Shown: one piece after another, positions 31,904 to 41,806 of the stretch
How the letters are laid out: each line of letters begins with the position of its first letter
Position numbering within the stretch: position 1 is the first letter of the stretch
Source of the DNA: Clostridia bacterium UC5.1-1D2
GTDB lineage: Bacteria > Bacillota > Clostridia > Lachnospirales > Lachnospiraceae
Length of the DNA stretch: 64,000 nucleotides
Reading direction: 5' to 3'
Assembly: GCA_001304855.1 (NCBI GenBank)
Contig: BBZN01000018.1
Location: 24,670 to 88,669 of the forward strand
Notes under the pieces: generated by a model
What the model saw: the letters and a program-made list of their open reading frames with translations, nothing else
The model's database searches: none
Told to the model about the DNA's origin: nothing
Translations under genes and position numbers: made by a program

Positions 31904-31910
31904 ATCCGTT

Positions 31911-33238
31911 TTAGCTGCCAGTCTGCTTACTGCTATCTAAATACAAAAGCACCTCTGCTTTAAAAACATCTAAATCTTCAATTTTAGAAATTCCATACTC
32001 AAAAATCCCATCATATTTTTCCGTACTTTTTTGCATTTGCTTCAGGCCGATTCCATGCATAGACTTATCTGTTTTTGTGGTATATGCTTTGCCTTTGCGC
32101 ATATCGATCTGAGATGGGTCGCAGGCGTTAAGGGTTTTCACTGTGAGGGTGTTGTGACGGCAGCTAAGGTAAAAGTGAATTTTGCGCTTCTCGGCCGGAA
32201 TCCTGCTGCAGGCTTCCAGAGCATTGTCCAGGAGATTGCCCAGAATTAGAGTCAAATCTACGTTATTCATCACCAAAGGCTGACAGAGATTTATCTCCGG
32301 TATCAGGGACGTGCTTTGCAGCTTGGCAAGGTAAAGTTTGCTGTTAATCATGGAATCAATAGTCAGATTACCGGTATGTACGCTGGTTGTGATCTCCTTC
32401 ATATCTCCGATTAGGCGGTTAATATAGGACAGAATATCATCTGTTTTCTGCTGCTCTGCGTAGGCCTGGATAGCGAGAAAATGATTGGTCATACTGTGCT
32501 TCTGGTCGTGAAGGTTTTGCTGGAATTCCTGTATTAGCGCAGCCTGATGCTTATAGTCGCTCAGCTGGCTGTGAAGCAAAACATTCTCATGCCGGGTGGA
32601 TTCTTCAATCATCAAATTATTATATAGGAAAAAACTAATATATTAATGGAAAACAATATAATTATAACGGTCAGTACAAAAAGAATTGAGCGGCTTCCTT
32701 CGGATAAAAGCTGTTTTACCAGATTATGTATTATAAAAATACAACCGGAGGGGATTAAAAATACAGCCGACCAGTATAGCACAGGCAATTCATTGGTTTC
32801 ATGGTGAAATAAGGGAATCACCAACCGGACAATTAAAAACAGAAGGAGAACGGAAACCGTGATGCCGATTACGGTAAGCCGCGTTTCGCTGATGGCTTCA
32901 TAATAAGATGTCCTGGATAAAAGTGCAATTATGACGGCTGTGCAGTCCTCGCTGACAAGAGCCAGAATATATAAAAATACGGAAGCCAGCAGCCGGCTGT
33001 AATAGGAGGCGTTATACAAAAAGCCCATAAGAAAACCCATGGACAGGGTAACTATGACATTTAAAGTCAGATTAAACATTTTTAAGTATGTGACAGCGTC
33101 CGCAATATAATAAAGGCCGTATGCAGCCGCAGTCACAGTACCGGATACCTTGGAATGCTTTAAAAAGTTCTTGATAAATAAGTAAACGGCGTAGGTTCTG
33201 ATTATATTTGTAATGAGATATGTAAGTGTTACAGCCAT
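31911..33238 (-). CDS. agrC: AgrC-like sensor histidine kinase (one frameshift)
   Basis: A peptide-sensor kinase of the AgrC/HPK10 type: an N-terminal domain of about six transmembrane segments, then a dimerisation region containing HDQKHSMTNH (phospho-acceptor histidine) and a GHKL ATPase with the N-box GNLLDNALEA and GIGLKQMQKS. One T is lost near 32620, at the junction FFLYNNLMIEES, and splits the frame. It overlaps the end of the response regulator gene upstream of it. Being divergent from agrD-agrB, it most likely senses that peptide. Restored length is about 443 residues, typical for AgrC. Confidence 0.85.
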
Positions 33239-33970
33239 ATACCTTCCTCTCGCTTTTTCCGTATTTCATTATACAGTTTCCGAATCCCTTTCCTTTTTGG
33301 CCCGCTGATGGTCAGCACATCGCCGTTGTTCATTTCCACTTCAGTGTATGAGATGTTTTTAATATGGTCGTAATTAATTAAAATTGAGTGATGAATGAGC
33401 AAAAATCGGCCAAAGACAATTGAGAATGAACGTTAGATATTTTGTCATAAATAGTGTACACGGCGTCCTTGGTATAGAGCTCTATCCTGTGACTCAGGGA
33501 AACCTGGAAATAGTATATATCTTTTATGGGCAAAACCACATTCCCCTGCTTACTGTCTTTAATAATAATGGTCTTTTTGCAGCGTTCCTTTAGAATACCG
33601 TATGCGCTTAACAGCGCCTCTTCAAACAACTGAGAATCGATAGGCTTTGCAAGAAAACGGTGGGTATTGTAACGAAATACCTCTTTAGCCCGGAGATCAT
33701 AGGCTGAAACATAAATCAGAAGCGTATCCTGAAGGTCCAAGCGCTGCCGGAGCTTTTCCCCCACCTCTATTCCGCTTATCTCTCCAATCCTATATCCATA
33801 AATATAATATCAAAGGATTTGCCGCTGTTCAGATACCGGAAAATATCCTTGCCCGAAGAAAAACGAGCAATCGAGTACTGTATACACTTACTGTCTGAGA
33901 TATCAGAAATGAGGTTTTTAATTTGAGCCAAAAAAACTGGTTCATCATCACAAATTGCTATTCTTATCAT
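33229..33970 (-). CDS. agrA: AgrA-like LytTR response regulator (two frameshifts)
   Basis: A receiver domain (CDDEPVF; phospho-acceptor in DIIFMDI; AKPID) and a LytTR domain (DIYYFQVSLSHRIELYT, then FGRFLLIHHSILINYDHIKNI, and GPKRKGIRKLYNEI at the end). The frame breaks near 33782 (an A lost before GEISGIEVGEKL) and near 33420. With both corrected the protein is about 247 residues, ends EEGIWL and overlaps the kinase start by ten bases. GAGGAAC precedes the start codon. The gene pair is divergent from agrD-agrB, the standard layout for control of the agr promoter. Confidence 0.82.
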
Positions 33971-34194
33971 TTGTATGTTCCTCGCTTTGCAGATATTTCT
34001 ATATATAGTATGTCGGCAATAATTAGAAAAAAATTAGATTTTTAACGCTTTTATGGGAGTTCGTAATTTAGAGCTCATACCTGCAATTATCCTGAGTCTT
34101 GGGGCCCAGACACGGAGCCGGGCGTAAAGAAATGCAGGGAAATCAAGGGTAATTTTAAAAAAAATAAGAGTTTTTGAAGAGAAAATACGAGATT

Positions 34195-34234
34195 TTGACA
34201 TAGACCTTTTCATATTCTGGCTTTATGTTATTAT
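34195..34234 (+). promoter_or_regulatory. Candidate agr promoter
   Basis: A consensus TTGACA lies at 34195-34200, but the plausible -10 boxes (TATGTT at 34224, TATTAT at 34229) are 23 and 28 bases away, too far for unaided use. The S. aureus agr promoters also have overlong spacers and need AgrA, so an activator-dependent promoter is likely. The rest of the 291-base gap (33971-34261) holds a short direct repeat AATTAGA (two copies, 11 bases apart) near 34020 and a GC-rich patch with CCTGCA/TGCAGG near 34080-34130. Confidence 0.4.
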
Positions 34235-34261
34235 ACAAAAAAAAGAAAGGAGAAAATCATC

Positions 34262-34405
34262 ATGAAAAAATTATTTTTAAAATGGGGTCACGTAATTGCT
34301 TCCATGGCTTTTTTTGCAGCTGTCTATTCAGCAAATATTACATGCGCCCATTCTTACTATCAGCCCCAGTTACCTGATAGCGCCAAAAAGCTGAGAAAGT
34401 TTTGA
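34262..34405 (+). CDS. agrD: AgrD-type cyclic lactone autoinducer peptide precursor
   Basis: A 47-residue precursor peptide. It has a basic amphipathic leader (MKKLFLKWGHVIASMAFF), a core around Cys28 (NITCAHSYYQP) and a charged tail with QPQLPDSAKKLRKF. Cys28 would form the thiolactone with the residue five or so positions on, just before QP, where AgrB cuts. The ribosome site AAAGGAG is strong. It is directly followed by agrB (two bases between), so D precedes B here. The frame is intact. The pattern Cys-x4/5-Q-P-x-x-P is that of clostridial autoinducers, and I regard the call as firm. Confidence 0.9.
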   Translation: MKKLFLKWGHVIASMAFFAAVYSANITCAHSYYQPQLPDSAKKLRKF

Positions 34406-34407
34406 GT

Positions 34408-35014
34408 ATGATGGAACGCTTTGGGAATTATGTGGTGAACCGCTTGATAGAAGCGGAAATTATCAAGCAGTCTGAAAAGGAGATTTATGAGTATGGTTTC
34501 ATGTCTATTTTAACAAACCTCATGAATCTGACGACGGCCATGGCCATCGGATTCATGATGGGGCAGATTTGGCAATGTCTCTTATTTCAGATTATGTTTA
34601 TTCCCCTGCGTGTAAACGCAGGGGGGTATCATGCTTCAACGGAACGGCGGTGTTTTTTTCTGTCAATCGCTATGCTTGTGCTGGCGCTGGCGCTGCTTCC
34701 CCTCCTTCCGCTGCTGTTGAGCCGGAGCGCCGGGATTATGGTTATGGCGGCGTCTTCAGCGGTTATTGCGCTGCTTTCGCCGGTGGAAAATATTAATAAG
34801 CCTTTGGAGCAGGTGGAGCGTCAGGTATATGGCAGGCGTACCCGGATTGTTTTGCTGTTTGAAGCGCTTTTTGGGAGTAAGTTCCATATACTTTTTCAAG
34901 GGCGCAATTTTTTGGATTATCAATCTGGTATTGCTGTCAGTGGCGATTTCATTGGGAGCGGGAACAATGTCAAATCATATAACAGCAGGGAGAAACAACT
35001 ATGAAAATATATAA
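34408..35014 (+). CDS. agrB: AgrB-type peptide-processing protease (one frameshift)
   Basis: An integral membrane cysteine protease that cleaves and cyclises AgrD. The catalytic pair is His75 in NAGGYHAST and Cys82 in ERRCFFLS, at nearly the same positions as in S. aureus AgrB. Several transmembrane segments follow. One extra T near 34868 shifts the frame; removing it gives a hydrophobic end (AIFWIINLVLLSVAISLGAG) and a stop at 35012-35014, overlapping the start of the VWA gene by 14 bases. The overlap couples this quorum-sensing operon to the injection-system genes. Confidence 0.88.
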
Positions 35015-36835
35015 TATTTTCAAAATCCTCTGGGTATCATTGCTGTTTCTGTCAGGCATTTCATTTCCGGTAATGGCAGAAGATAGGGACGGGATCCAGC
35101 GGGCCTTTTCAGGAGAGGTGGTCTTTCTTCTGGACGGCAGCGGATCCATGAATACACAGGACAAGGAACGGCTAACGATTGATTCCATTCGTCAGGCGGC
35201 CTATAGCCTGCCGTCAGGTTACCGAACCGGTCTGGTTGTCTACAATACGGAGGTTCTGCTGGAAGTCCCTCTCAGCCTGACCGGGGAGGAGATGGATGCA
35301 GGACTTGAATCTGTGGTTTACGGTGGTTATACCAATGCCGGAGAGGGGTTAAGCAGGGCGCTTGCTCTGTTTTCAGACCACCAAGGTACAGAACGCTGGA
35401 TCGTGATGCTTTCTGACGGTGAAATTGATATGCCTGACCCCCAGCGGCGCGAGACGTCACGGAGGCTGTATGCCCAGGCGTCGCAACTGGCAAAGGAGAG
35501 GAACATCAAAATATGCATTGTTGCAGTGGGAAGCGAACGAAGCGATCCGCAAATGCACATCTTTGACGGTGCGGAACTGACGGACGGCGCTATCTATTGG
35601 GAAGGACAGTCCGGCAGCCTGTCCCGGATTATGGATCGGATTCTATCAGAACGGTTTGCCTTTCCCAGGCAGGCCCTGGGCGTTACCGATTCCAATGGGG
35701 GAACGGTTCACGCTCAGCTGCCTGAAGGGGTCAGCAGAGCGAAACTGCTGATAACCAGCGAGAAAGGAATCGGGCAGGTAACTGCAGTTTACAGGGCGGA
35801 AAAGGGGCGCACCGTTACAGGAAGCCGCTTTGCAGTTGTGGATATGGAACGGCCGGGAGACGGCGGTGTGGATGTTCTGTTTGAAACCCCGGAACTATCC
35901 GGAGTCCAGGCGTACCTGATAACGGAATTCAATGGAAAACCGAAGGTGTCTGTGGATTACCGGATTGAAACCGTTCCCCGGACAGAGCGGGAGGAGAAGC
36001 AGCAACAACCGTTAGAATATGAACATTTTGCAGATATAACCATTGAAGTGGCGGACGCAGAAGACGCCGGGACGAATCTTTTGGCAGCAGACAGGTATGA
36101 GGGAGCGGAGCTTTCATATTTTCTTAACGGACGGCCCTTTACAGGCACGCTTAAGGAGGCAGAATCACCCAAACAATAGGGGCTGAAGGAATTGACCAGG
36201 TTGAGGTATCGGTGGACGCCTCAGGTTTGGGAGCCCTTTATTATATGGAACAGCCTGTGACTGCGGAAATTCCCAAAACACCGGATCCGGTATTTGAACC
36301 GGCCGTGGACTACCGCCCCCTCCTGACGGTTATGGGAATGTTTGCCGCCGCAGTGGCAGGCCTGGGAATCTGGTGGATAAAGAAAAGCCATACAACCGTC
36401 ATTTATGTGGCGCAGCCCATATCTGCCGGGGAGCCTGCAAAAAAGGTGGAGACGAAAACCTGCACCTATACAGGAAAGCTGAATTTATACGCAGTGCGGA
36501 CTGCAGACGGAAGGGACATACCGCCCCAGACTTACCGGCTGTTCGGAAGAAGCAGCGGACGGATTACATTGGGCCATATCCTTGCATCCTGCAGAATAAA
36601 GCCTGGGAATATAGGCGCGGATGATATCATTTTCTATCCTGGGCCCCAGCGCTCCGTGATTGTCATGGATCAGTCGGAAGGGTGCACGCTGCTGCGCGGG
36701 ACGGAAATCCTTAAGAAGGGAATGGGATATCCCGTATTTTACAACGAAAAACTAACGATTTCCTTTGAGGACGAGGCCACTGAGATGGAAATTCATTATA
36801 AAAATCTGAAGCCCAGCGAGAGGGAAATACAGTAA
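35001..36835 (+). CDS. Secreted VWA-domain membrane protein (one frameshift)
   Basis: A signal peptide (about residues 1-26, cleaved near PVMAED) is followed by a von Willebrand A domain with an intact MIDAS DGSGSM (Asp45) and a second metal contact in LSDGEID. A beta-rich region follows, then a transmembrane segment (about 36321-36385) and a cytosolic C-terminal domain of about 150 residues (YRLFGRSSGRITLGHIL...), which may be a degenerate FHA-like fold. One A is lost near 36165. The start lies inside agrB. VWA proteins often act in secretion assemblies as metal-dependent scaffolds; here it could link outside and inside parts of the injection machine. Confidence 0.75.
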
Positions 36836-36932
36836 GGCCGGTATGCGTCATTGCACAAAGAAAAATCCGGCGCAGCCGGTCTTTCAGCAGATATGTACGC
36901 TCGATTAGATTACAAAAGGAGGAATAAGCAAC

Positions 36933-37343
36933 ATGGGAAATGTGATTAAGCAGACAAACCGGACGTTATTGATGGAGGTAATCAATCCGGAAAAGCTGGA
37001 CTTCCTCACTCTTGTGGGGGATGTCAGAGGGGTGGAAAGCCTGTCTGATGATAAGATCAAGGAGATTAACGATCACCTTCTGGTGCGCAGCTTTGACGAG
37101 CTTCTGGAAAAGTTTTCCCCGGCTGTGTACTGTTACTACAATGCCAACAACCAGAAGGTTGTCTACCAGCTGGACAAGCCGGAGGGCGTTCCGGAGGAAA
37201 TGCTGACAGAGATACCCCTGAACCGTCAGAACGAGTTCATGGGAATGCTTATGTCCATGATTGACACCAAACGATCCGAGGGCGCCATCAATGTGGATTT
37301 TAAATTTGAAAAGCTTACGGACATGATTTCTCCTAAAAAGTGA
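36933..37343 (+). CDS. Putative small sheath subunit (TssB/VipA-like)
   Basis: A 136-residue protein that matches the layout of TssB/VipA: an early LVGDVRG segment (compare the family's VLGDFSG), then a hydrophilic helix, SFDELLEKFSPAVYCYY (compare the 'vm..iaP.L.l.v.n' segment), and a conserved helix ending in a K/R-rich tail. GGAGG precedes it. Its TGA overlaps the ATG of the large subunit (TGATG), exactly the tssB-tssC arrangement. Overall similarity is low, so the call relies on pattern, order and overlap. The gap ahead (36836-36932) holds a weak CCGGC/GCCGG hairpin. Confidence 0.6.
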   Translation: MGNVIKQTNRTLLMEVINPEKLDFLTLVGDVRGVESLSDDKIKEINDHLLVRSFDELLEKFSPAVYCYYNANNQKVVYQLDKPEGVPEEMLTEIPLNRQNEFMGMLMSMIDTKRSEGAINVDFKFEKLTDMISPKK

Positions 37344-39110
37344 TGGATTCCATCAAACAGAACCGCAGGGAGCTTCAATACGCCTACGGAGAATATGCGA
37401 AGCTGGACGAGGGGGATCCCAAAAAGCTGGATATGGCAGACAAGCTGAACGTTATGTTTGAGGAGGCCAGCGCCAACTATAATAATGTGATGGCAATGCT
37501 TCCGCTGGCCATAGAGGACATAAAAACGCGGCTTCTGCTTGGGGACGGAGGGGATAAGAAGGATAATACCCCCCTGGCTTTGGGCGTTTTAAGTATGGGA
37601 GAGGGCGGAGAGCTCCGCATACTGGAGGCTCCGAAGGTGGAAACCACGGCTCTTGCGGCAGTGGATGATAATGTAAACACAGGGCTGATTGAAGCGCTGA
37701 AGGAGGATTACGAGGCGTTAAACGAGGAGTCAAACGACTATGTGGAAGCTCTGGTGGCAAGAACCTTTTGCCCTCTGTCCTCCACTATGGAGAGCCGGAT
37801 TGACAAGGAGAAGGAGGTTGCCAACTACAACGCCTACCTGCAGTTTTACCGGGAATCCAAGGACGCGTTTATAAAAACGGTGAAGCCTCTGATTGAAAAG
37901 CTGCTTGGAATCTGGTGTTTCTTTGAGCAGTATCCGAAGAAAATAAAAGGCATGAAGCCTTCCATGCTGGTAACGAATCTTTCTAATGAGCGGCTGGCTA
38001 AGTCCAGCAATATTTCCCGCCTTATTACATACTTAAATACGGTCAATGCAAAAAATGATTTCGGAAACACGGCGTGGTACGCCATTGTGCCCAATGTGTC
38101 CTTAGACCAGTACAGCAAGATGAAGCTTACAAGGGAGCGGTTTAAGGGGAATTCAAAGGCGGAGAAAAGCGATGTAAACAGCGTGGAGTCTTTGGCCAGG
38201 CTTTTAGATGTGTTCAAAGATTATGAGGTTCAGTGCTTCTTCAGCTATGAGGCGGACGACAGCACCACCTTCAACACCCTGGCCACAGAGGGAATTGAAA
38301 AATATGAGGACCGGTGCACTCCTCTTATGGGCAAGCCTTATAGCGAATATGCGATTCCCTGCCTGCCTAACTTTACAGTCATTCCAAAGGATAAATCCGG
38401 CGTGATACTGGACAGGCGCATGGTGATTAACGACGATACGGTGGAACTTTCCAAAGAAAAAGGAAGATATCCTGAAGCTGTGGATCGACGGAGTTTACGT
38501 GGGCGCCGCCTATGTGGCGGCCGGCATCGTGGCAGCCTGCCAGTGCCCGGAATATCTGAAGGACAAATTCGGAAAAACAAAAGTGGATCCGGAACTGCCG
38601 GGAGTCAGGTTTGATATAGAGTCGGATGACCACAGCCTGATTGTGTACACAACGATGGCGAAGGAAATAACAGGATTCACCAATTCCATCAAGAACGATA
38701 TCAACCGTAAGAACTTTGGCTTTGTGTTTTCTTCCGAAAATGCGGCTTACAAAGGCGGCGACATCACAAATATCATGGTCTACAAGGCCAGGAACCTGAT
38801 GTCCGACGGCTATATGTTTGAACCCATCTATAAGACTCAGGTAACTTCCTACATTGAACGGGTAATGCGCCATGGAACAGGGGACTTTAAAGAGGATTCC
38901 ATCGTTCAATTTTTCTCCAACAACCCCAGCAGCCAGAAAAGCCAGTGGCTTTCCAAGCGGGAATACCTGAATGCAATCCTGGGCAAAGGGGACGACATCG
39001 AATACATAATTGACGAAGAAAACGGCTACTGCACCTTAAACATTACCTTTAACGGCAACATAAAGAACCTGGAAGTAGAGATCAACCGTTTGTCTGCTAA
39101 CAGGGCCTGA
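37343..39110 (+). CDS. Putative large sheath subunit (TssC/VipB-like) (one frameshift)
   Basis: About 589 residues. The N-terminal helical part is followed by a central region (MKPSMLVTNLSNERLAKS, AWYAIVPNVSL) and a C-terminal domain with WIDGVYVGAAYVAAGIVAA and TNIMVYKARNLMSDG. It ends in NGYCTLNITFNGNIKNLEVEI, the strand-rich ending expected for the sheath handshake domain. One extra G near 38460 breaks the frame (SKEKEDILKLWIDG). It is longer than proteobacterial TssC (about 490) and has an inserted N-terminal helical segment. Together with the small subunit and the two tube-like proteins it forms a sheath/tube block. Confidence 0.6.
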
Positions 39111-39192
39111 AATCTTTGACATATGCTCGCCGGGTGACGCCGGGGACGGGGTTATATAAAATATTAATTCAAAAGAAAAGGAGGCAATAAGT

Positions 39193-39624
39193 ATGGGATT
39201 TCGTATGAAAATCACCGGAGGACCAGAGGAGATAGCGTTTGATGAGCGGAGTATTACTAAAGTAGACTTTGACTCCATTTCTCCTGCAGACTCCAACGCC
39301 AGGGCAACCGATTTCGGTTTGACCGTGAAAGTGTGGGGGAAAATGCTGTACAAACTGGGCGGAGAGGGCAGTGATCCCACTCTGGGCCTTGCAAAATGGT
39401 CCCAGGCGCCCTCAGAGAGGGCGGACTGCTACCGGAATGCGGAGATTACCGTCATTTCTGCAAGCCAGGTAGTACGCCAGTTTACACTTCCAAATGCGTT
39501 TGTAATGGAATACAGCGAGGAAGTGGACGATGAGAGCGGTGTGGGAGTATTTTATATCCACATGAAACAAAAAAAGGACGAGAATGCAGCTGCCAGAATT
39601 GAGGGCGGCTTCGGCGGAGAGTAA
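39193..39624 (+). CDS. Putative tube protein 1 (Hcp-like)
   Basis: A 143-residue beta-rich protein with DSNARATDFGLTVKVWGKM, then LGLAKWSQAPSERADCYR, FTLPNAFVMEYSEE and a strand-rich end. It resembles phage-tail tube/Hcp proteins in length, lack of signal peptide, and place just after the sheath genes. The strong AAAGGAGG suggests high expression, as expected for a tube. A homologous second copy follows 24 bases later. I do not see diagnostic Hcp motifs, so the tube call is an inference from paralogy, size and position. Confidence 0.55.
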   Translation: MGFRMKITGGPEEIAFDERSITKVDFDSISPADSNARATDFGLTVKVWGKMLYKLGGEGSDPTLGLAKWSQAPSERADCYRNAEITVISASQVVRQFTLPNAFVMEYSEEVDDESGVGVFYIHMKQKKDENAAARIEGGFGGE

Positions 39625-39648
39625 TCTGAGGGAAGGAGGAATTAAGAC

Positions 39649-40076
39649 ATGTCATATAAAGTAACAGTAGAGGGAATAGAGAGCTTTGAGATAGCCAAGG
39701 AGTGTGTGCGCAGCGTAAAATTCACTACGGACATTCCGCTGGACTCCAACGCCAGAACCAAGGATGTGGGAAGCACCTGATTATCACGGGAAGGATTCTG
39801 ACGGCTGTGGACGGGGATCCCTTCGACAGCACCAGAAAGCTGGCGCTGTGGTCGGCAGTGCCTGCCGAGAAGTCCGACAGCTACCGCAAGGTAACGGTGG
39901 AGCATGTGGCTGCAGGAATTATGGAAAGAAAGTACTATTTCCCCAATGCATTTGTAATTGACTATAAAGAAGATTTCGGAGATGCAGAAGGAACCGGAAC
40001 CTTTACGCTGACGATCAAGCAGAAGAAAGACAAGCTGGGCATGATTACAGTGGAAGGCGGATATCCGGCCGCATAG
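39649..40076 (+). CDS. Putative tube protein 2 (Hcp-like paralogue) (one frameshift)
   Basis: About 143 residues, clearly related to the preceding protein: DSNARTKDVGKHLIITGRI, LALWSAVPAEKSDSYR and YFPNAFVIDYKEDFG align with DSNARATDFG, LAKWSQAPSERADCYR and TLPNAFVMEYSEE. A G is lost near 39770. AAGGAGG precedes the ATG. Two adjacent tube-like proteins recall systems in which one forms the bulk tube and another the adaptor to the spike or baseplate. A strong terminator follows directly. Confidence 0.55.
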
Positions 40077-40084
40077 AGAAGCGG

Positions 40085-40124
40085 GAGGGCGCATCCGGAC
40101 GAGGCGGATGGGCCCTCGTGTTTT
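40085..40124 (+). terminator. Terminator after tube genes
   Basis: A 13-bp stem GAGGGCGCATCCG/CGGATGGGCCCTC with one mismatch and a 7-base loop, followed by GTGTTTT. It separates the sheath/tube block from the J-domain and FHA genes, allowing higher expression of the bulk structural proteins. Confidence 0.8.
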
Positions 40125-40161
40125 CAGAATATAACAATCTAGAAACAGATGAGGTAAACAA

Positions 40162-40600
40162 ATGAGAGATTTATATAAAATACTGGGGGTCAACCGGACT
40201 GCATCAGAAGATGAAATAAGAAAAGCCTACAGAACATTGTCAAAAAAATATCATCCCGATGCAAACCCGGAGAACCAAATGGCAGAAGAACGGTTTAAGG
40301 ATATTTCCGAAGCATATGCAGTGCTGCAGAATGGGGAAAAAAGAAGACTTTATGATCAAAGCCTGAAAGACAGCACGATGGGCGCCGCATCGCAAAAGGC
40401 GGGAAACCGCCCGAAAAAACAGACGGAGTTCTTCCGCAGATATAGATTTCTCAAATACGGACAAGCAGTTTTTTGAATTTTTTGGTTTTCATCCGGGAGA
40501 CGGGAGTAAGACAGAAGTGAACTCTTCAAAGAAGAATGCTACAACAAATCCGGCAGACATGTCGGACCTGTTTGAACGATATATGGGGTTTAAAAAATAG
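40162..40600 (+). CDS. J-domain (DnaJ-like) protein (one frameshift)
   Basis: A short protein of about 145 residues with an N-terminal J domain: [22 protein letters not shown], the HPD motif in [10 protein letters not shown], and [14 protein letters not shown]. The rest is low-complexity with [15 protein letters not shown]. One base is lost near 40432. There are no zinc fingers and no DnaJ C-terminal domain, so it is a specialised co-chaperone. A Hsp70-like ATPase lies in the same locus (54645-57280) and could be its partner. Confidence 0.82.
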
Positions 40601-40616
40601 CGGGAGGAAGTTGAGA

Positions 40617-41165
40617 ATGAAAAGGCGGGTAATTGACTGGATTGGCATTTGCGTCTGCCTGGCTGCTGCAGGCGTAGCTTTTTTCTACCCGGATATGGTG
40701 AGGGGAAGAACATTTATCATAACGGCTGCCGGCGCGATGGGAAGCGTTTTCCTGATACTGGCTGTTAGGGACAGGGCGCGGAGGAAAGAGGGGGAGAGGG
40801 CCGGGCTTCTGCCCTCGGAGAGCGAATTGATGACGGAGGTCGTGCTTCTCAGCGAGGAGGACACGGAGCTGGCAGTATGGGATATATACGGTAAGACGGC
40901 AATGGTAATAGGCCGGGATGTAAAGGAGAATAAGGTTGATCTGGATTTGGGGCGGAGCCCCTACGCAAGTATGGTGGATATTGAACATGCGGTATTGAAT
41001 TACTCCTCCGGCAACTGGTATGTGGAGGATTTGGGAAGCTCCAATGGAATCAGCGTAAAAAAAGCAGGCCACGGGCGGGTATATAAACTTTCAGCGGATA
41101 CGCCCTGCAGGCTGGATCGGGGAGACTGCGTGTATATCGGCTTAAACAGGCTTCTATTCAGATAA
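40617..41165 (+). CDS. Membrane-anchored FHA-domain protein
   Basis: A protein of 182 residues with two N-terminal transmembrane segments (about 5-25 and 32-50) and a C-terminal FHA domain with VIGRD, SMVDIEHAVL, WYVEDLGSSNGI and DRGDCVYIG. FHA domains bind phosphothreonine. GGGAGGAAG precedes ATG 40617. In type VI systems, FHA proteins work with kinase PpkA and phosphatase PppA to trigger firing; the two PP2C genes just downstream fit this. The frame is clean. Confidence 0.85.
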   Translation: MKRRVIDWIGICVCLAAAGVAFFYPDMVRGRTFIITAAGAMGSVFLILAVRDRARRKEGERAGLLPSESELMTEVVLLSEEDTELAVWDIYGKTAMVIGRDVKENKVDLDLGRSPYASMVDIEHAVLNYSSGNWYVEDLGSSNGISVKKAGHGRVYKLSADTPCRLDRGDCVYIGLNRLLFR

Positions 41166-41237
41166 GCGGGAGAAGGGCAATCTCCGGTTTTGCAGGAATT
41201 GAAAAAATAAGGGAAAGAGAAAAGGAGCTGGGAATTT

Positions 41238-41772
41238 ATGAGCGGAAATTTAATACGGTGCCAGAACGGGCATATGTTTCATCCAGAAGATACGGAACGG
41301 TATGCCCCTATTGTAATATAGAAACCGCCACCAAGGAGAAGGAGGAGACAGGCAGTAAGAGCGAGGAGGAGCTGGAGGAGCTGCTCTTCTCCCAGGAGAC
41401 TTCCCCGGTGTGCGGATGGCTGGTCTGCATATCCGGGCCGAGGCAGGGCAAGGATTATAAAATCAAATCGGGTAAAAACTTTGTGGGACGGGCAGACGAT
41501 ATGGATATCCAGGTACTGGGCGACAATAAAATTTCACGGCGAAATCACGGAGTGATTGTCTTTGATCCTAAAAAGAAGGAAACGGTGCTCCTTCCCGGGG
41601 ACAGTAACGGCCTGGTCTATCACAATGATAACGCGGTCTATACGCCTGCGGTTCTGGGAGCCTATGATGTGATAGAAATGGGGAACAGCAAATTTGCCTT
41701 TGTACCTTTCTGCGGGGAGAATTTTATGTGGGAGGACAAAGGAGATCCACAGGAATTAAAAAGGATGACTGA
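41238..41772 (+). CDS. Zinc-ribbon plus FHA protein (frameshifts at both ends)
   Basis: An N-terminal zinc ribbon (Cys8 in RCQNGH; CPYC after a lost A near 41288) is followed by a linker and an FHA domain with NFVGRADDMDI, NKISRRNHGVIVFD and GDSNGLVY. The start at 41238 has AAAGGAG. As sequenced, the frame runs on into the PP2C gene. However, a ribosome site (GGAGG) and ATG lie at 41807, and one extra A in the AAAAA run near 41758-41762 would end this protein at the TGA 41770-41772. I therefore call two genes. A true FHA-PP2C fusion remains possible. Confidence 0.7.
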
Positions 41773-41806
41773 TACAGGCCCAAAACAAAAGAAATGGAGG
41801 GAGATT

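Noticed and set aside
39111..39192. Promoter for the tube genes at TTGACA 39117
   Set aside because: The next TATA-like box is about 31 bases away, too far for a sigma-A promoter.
40162..40600. Housekeeping dnaJ
   Set aside because: It has only a J domain, with no Gly/Phe region, zinc fingers or C-terminal domains, and no dnaK/grpE beside it.
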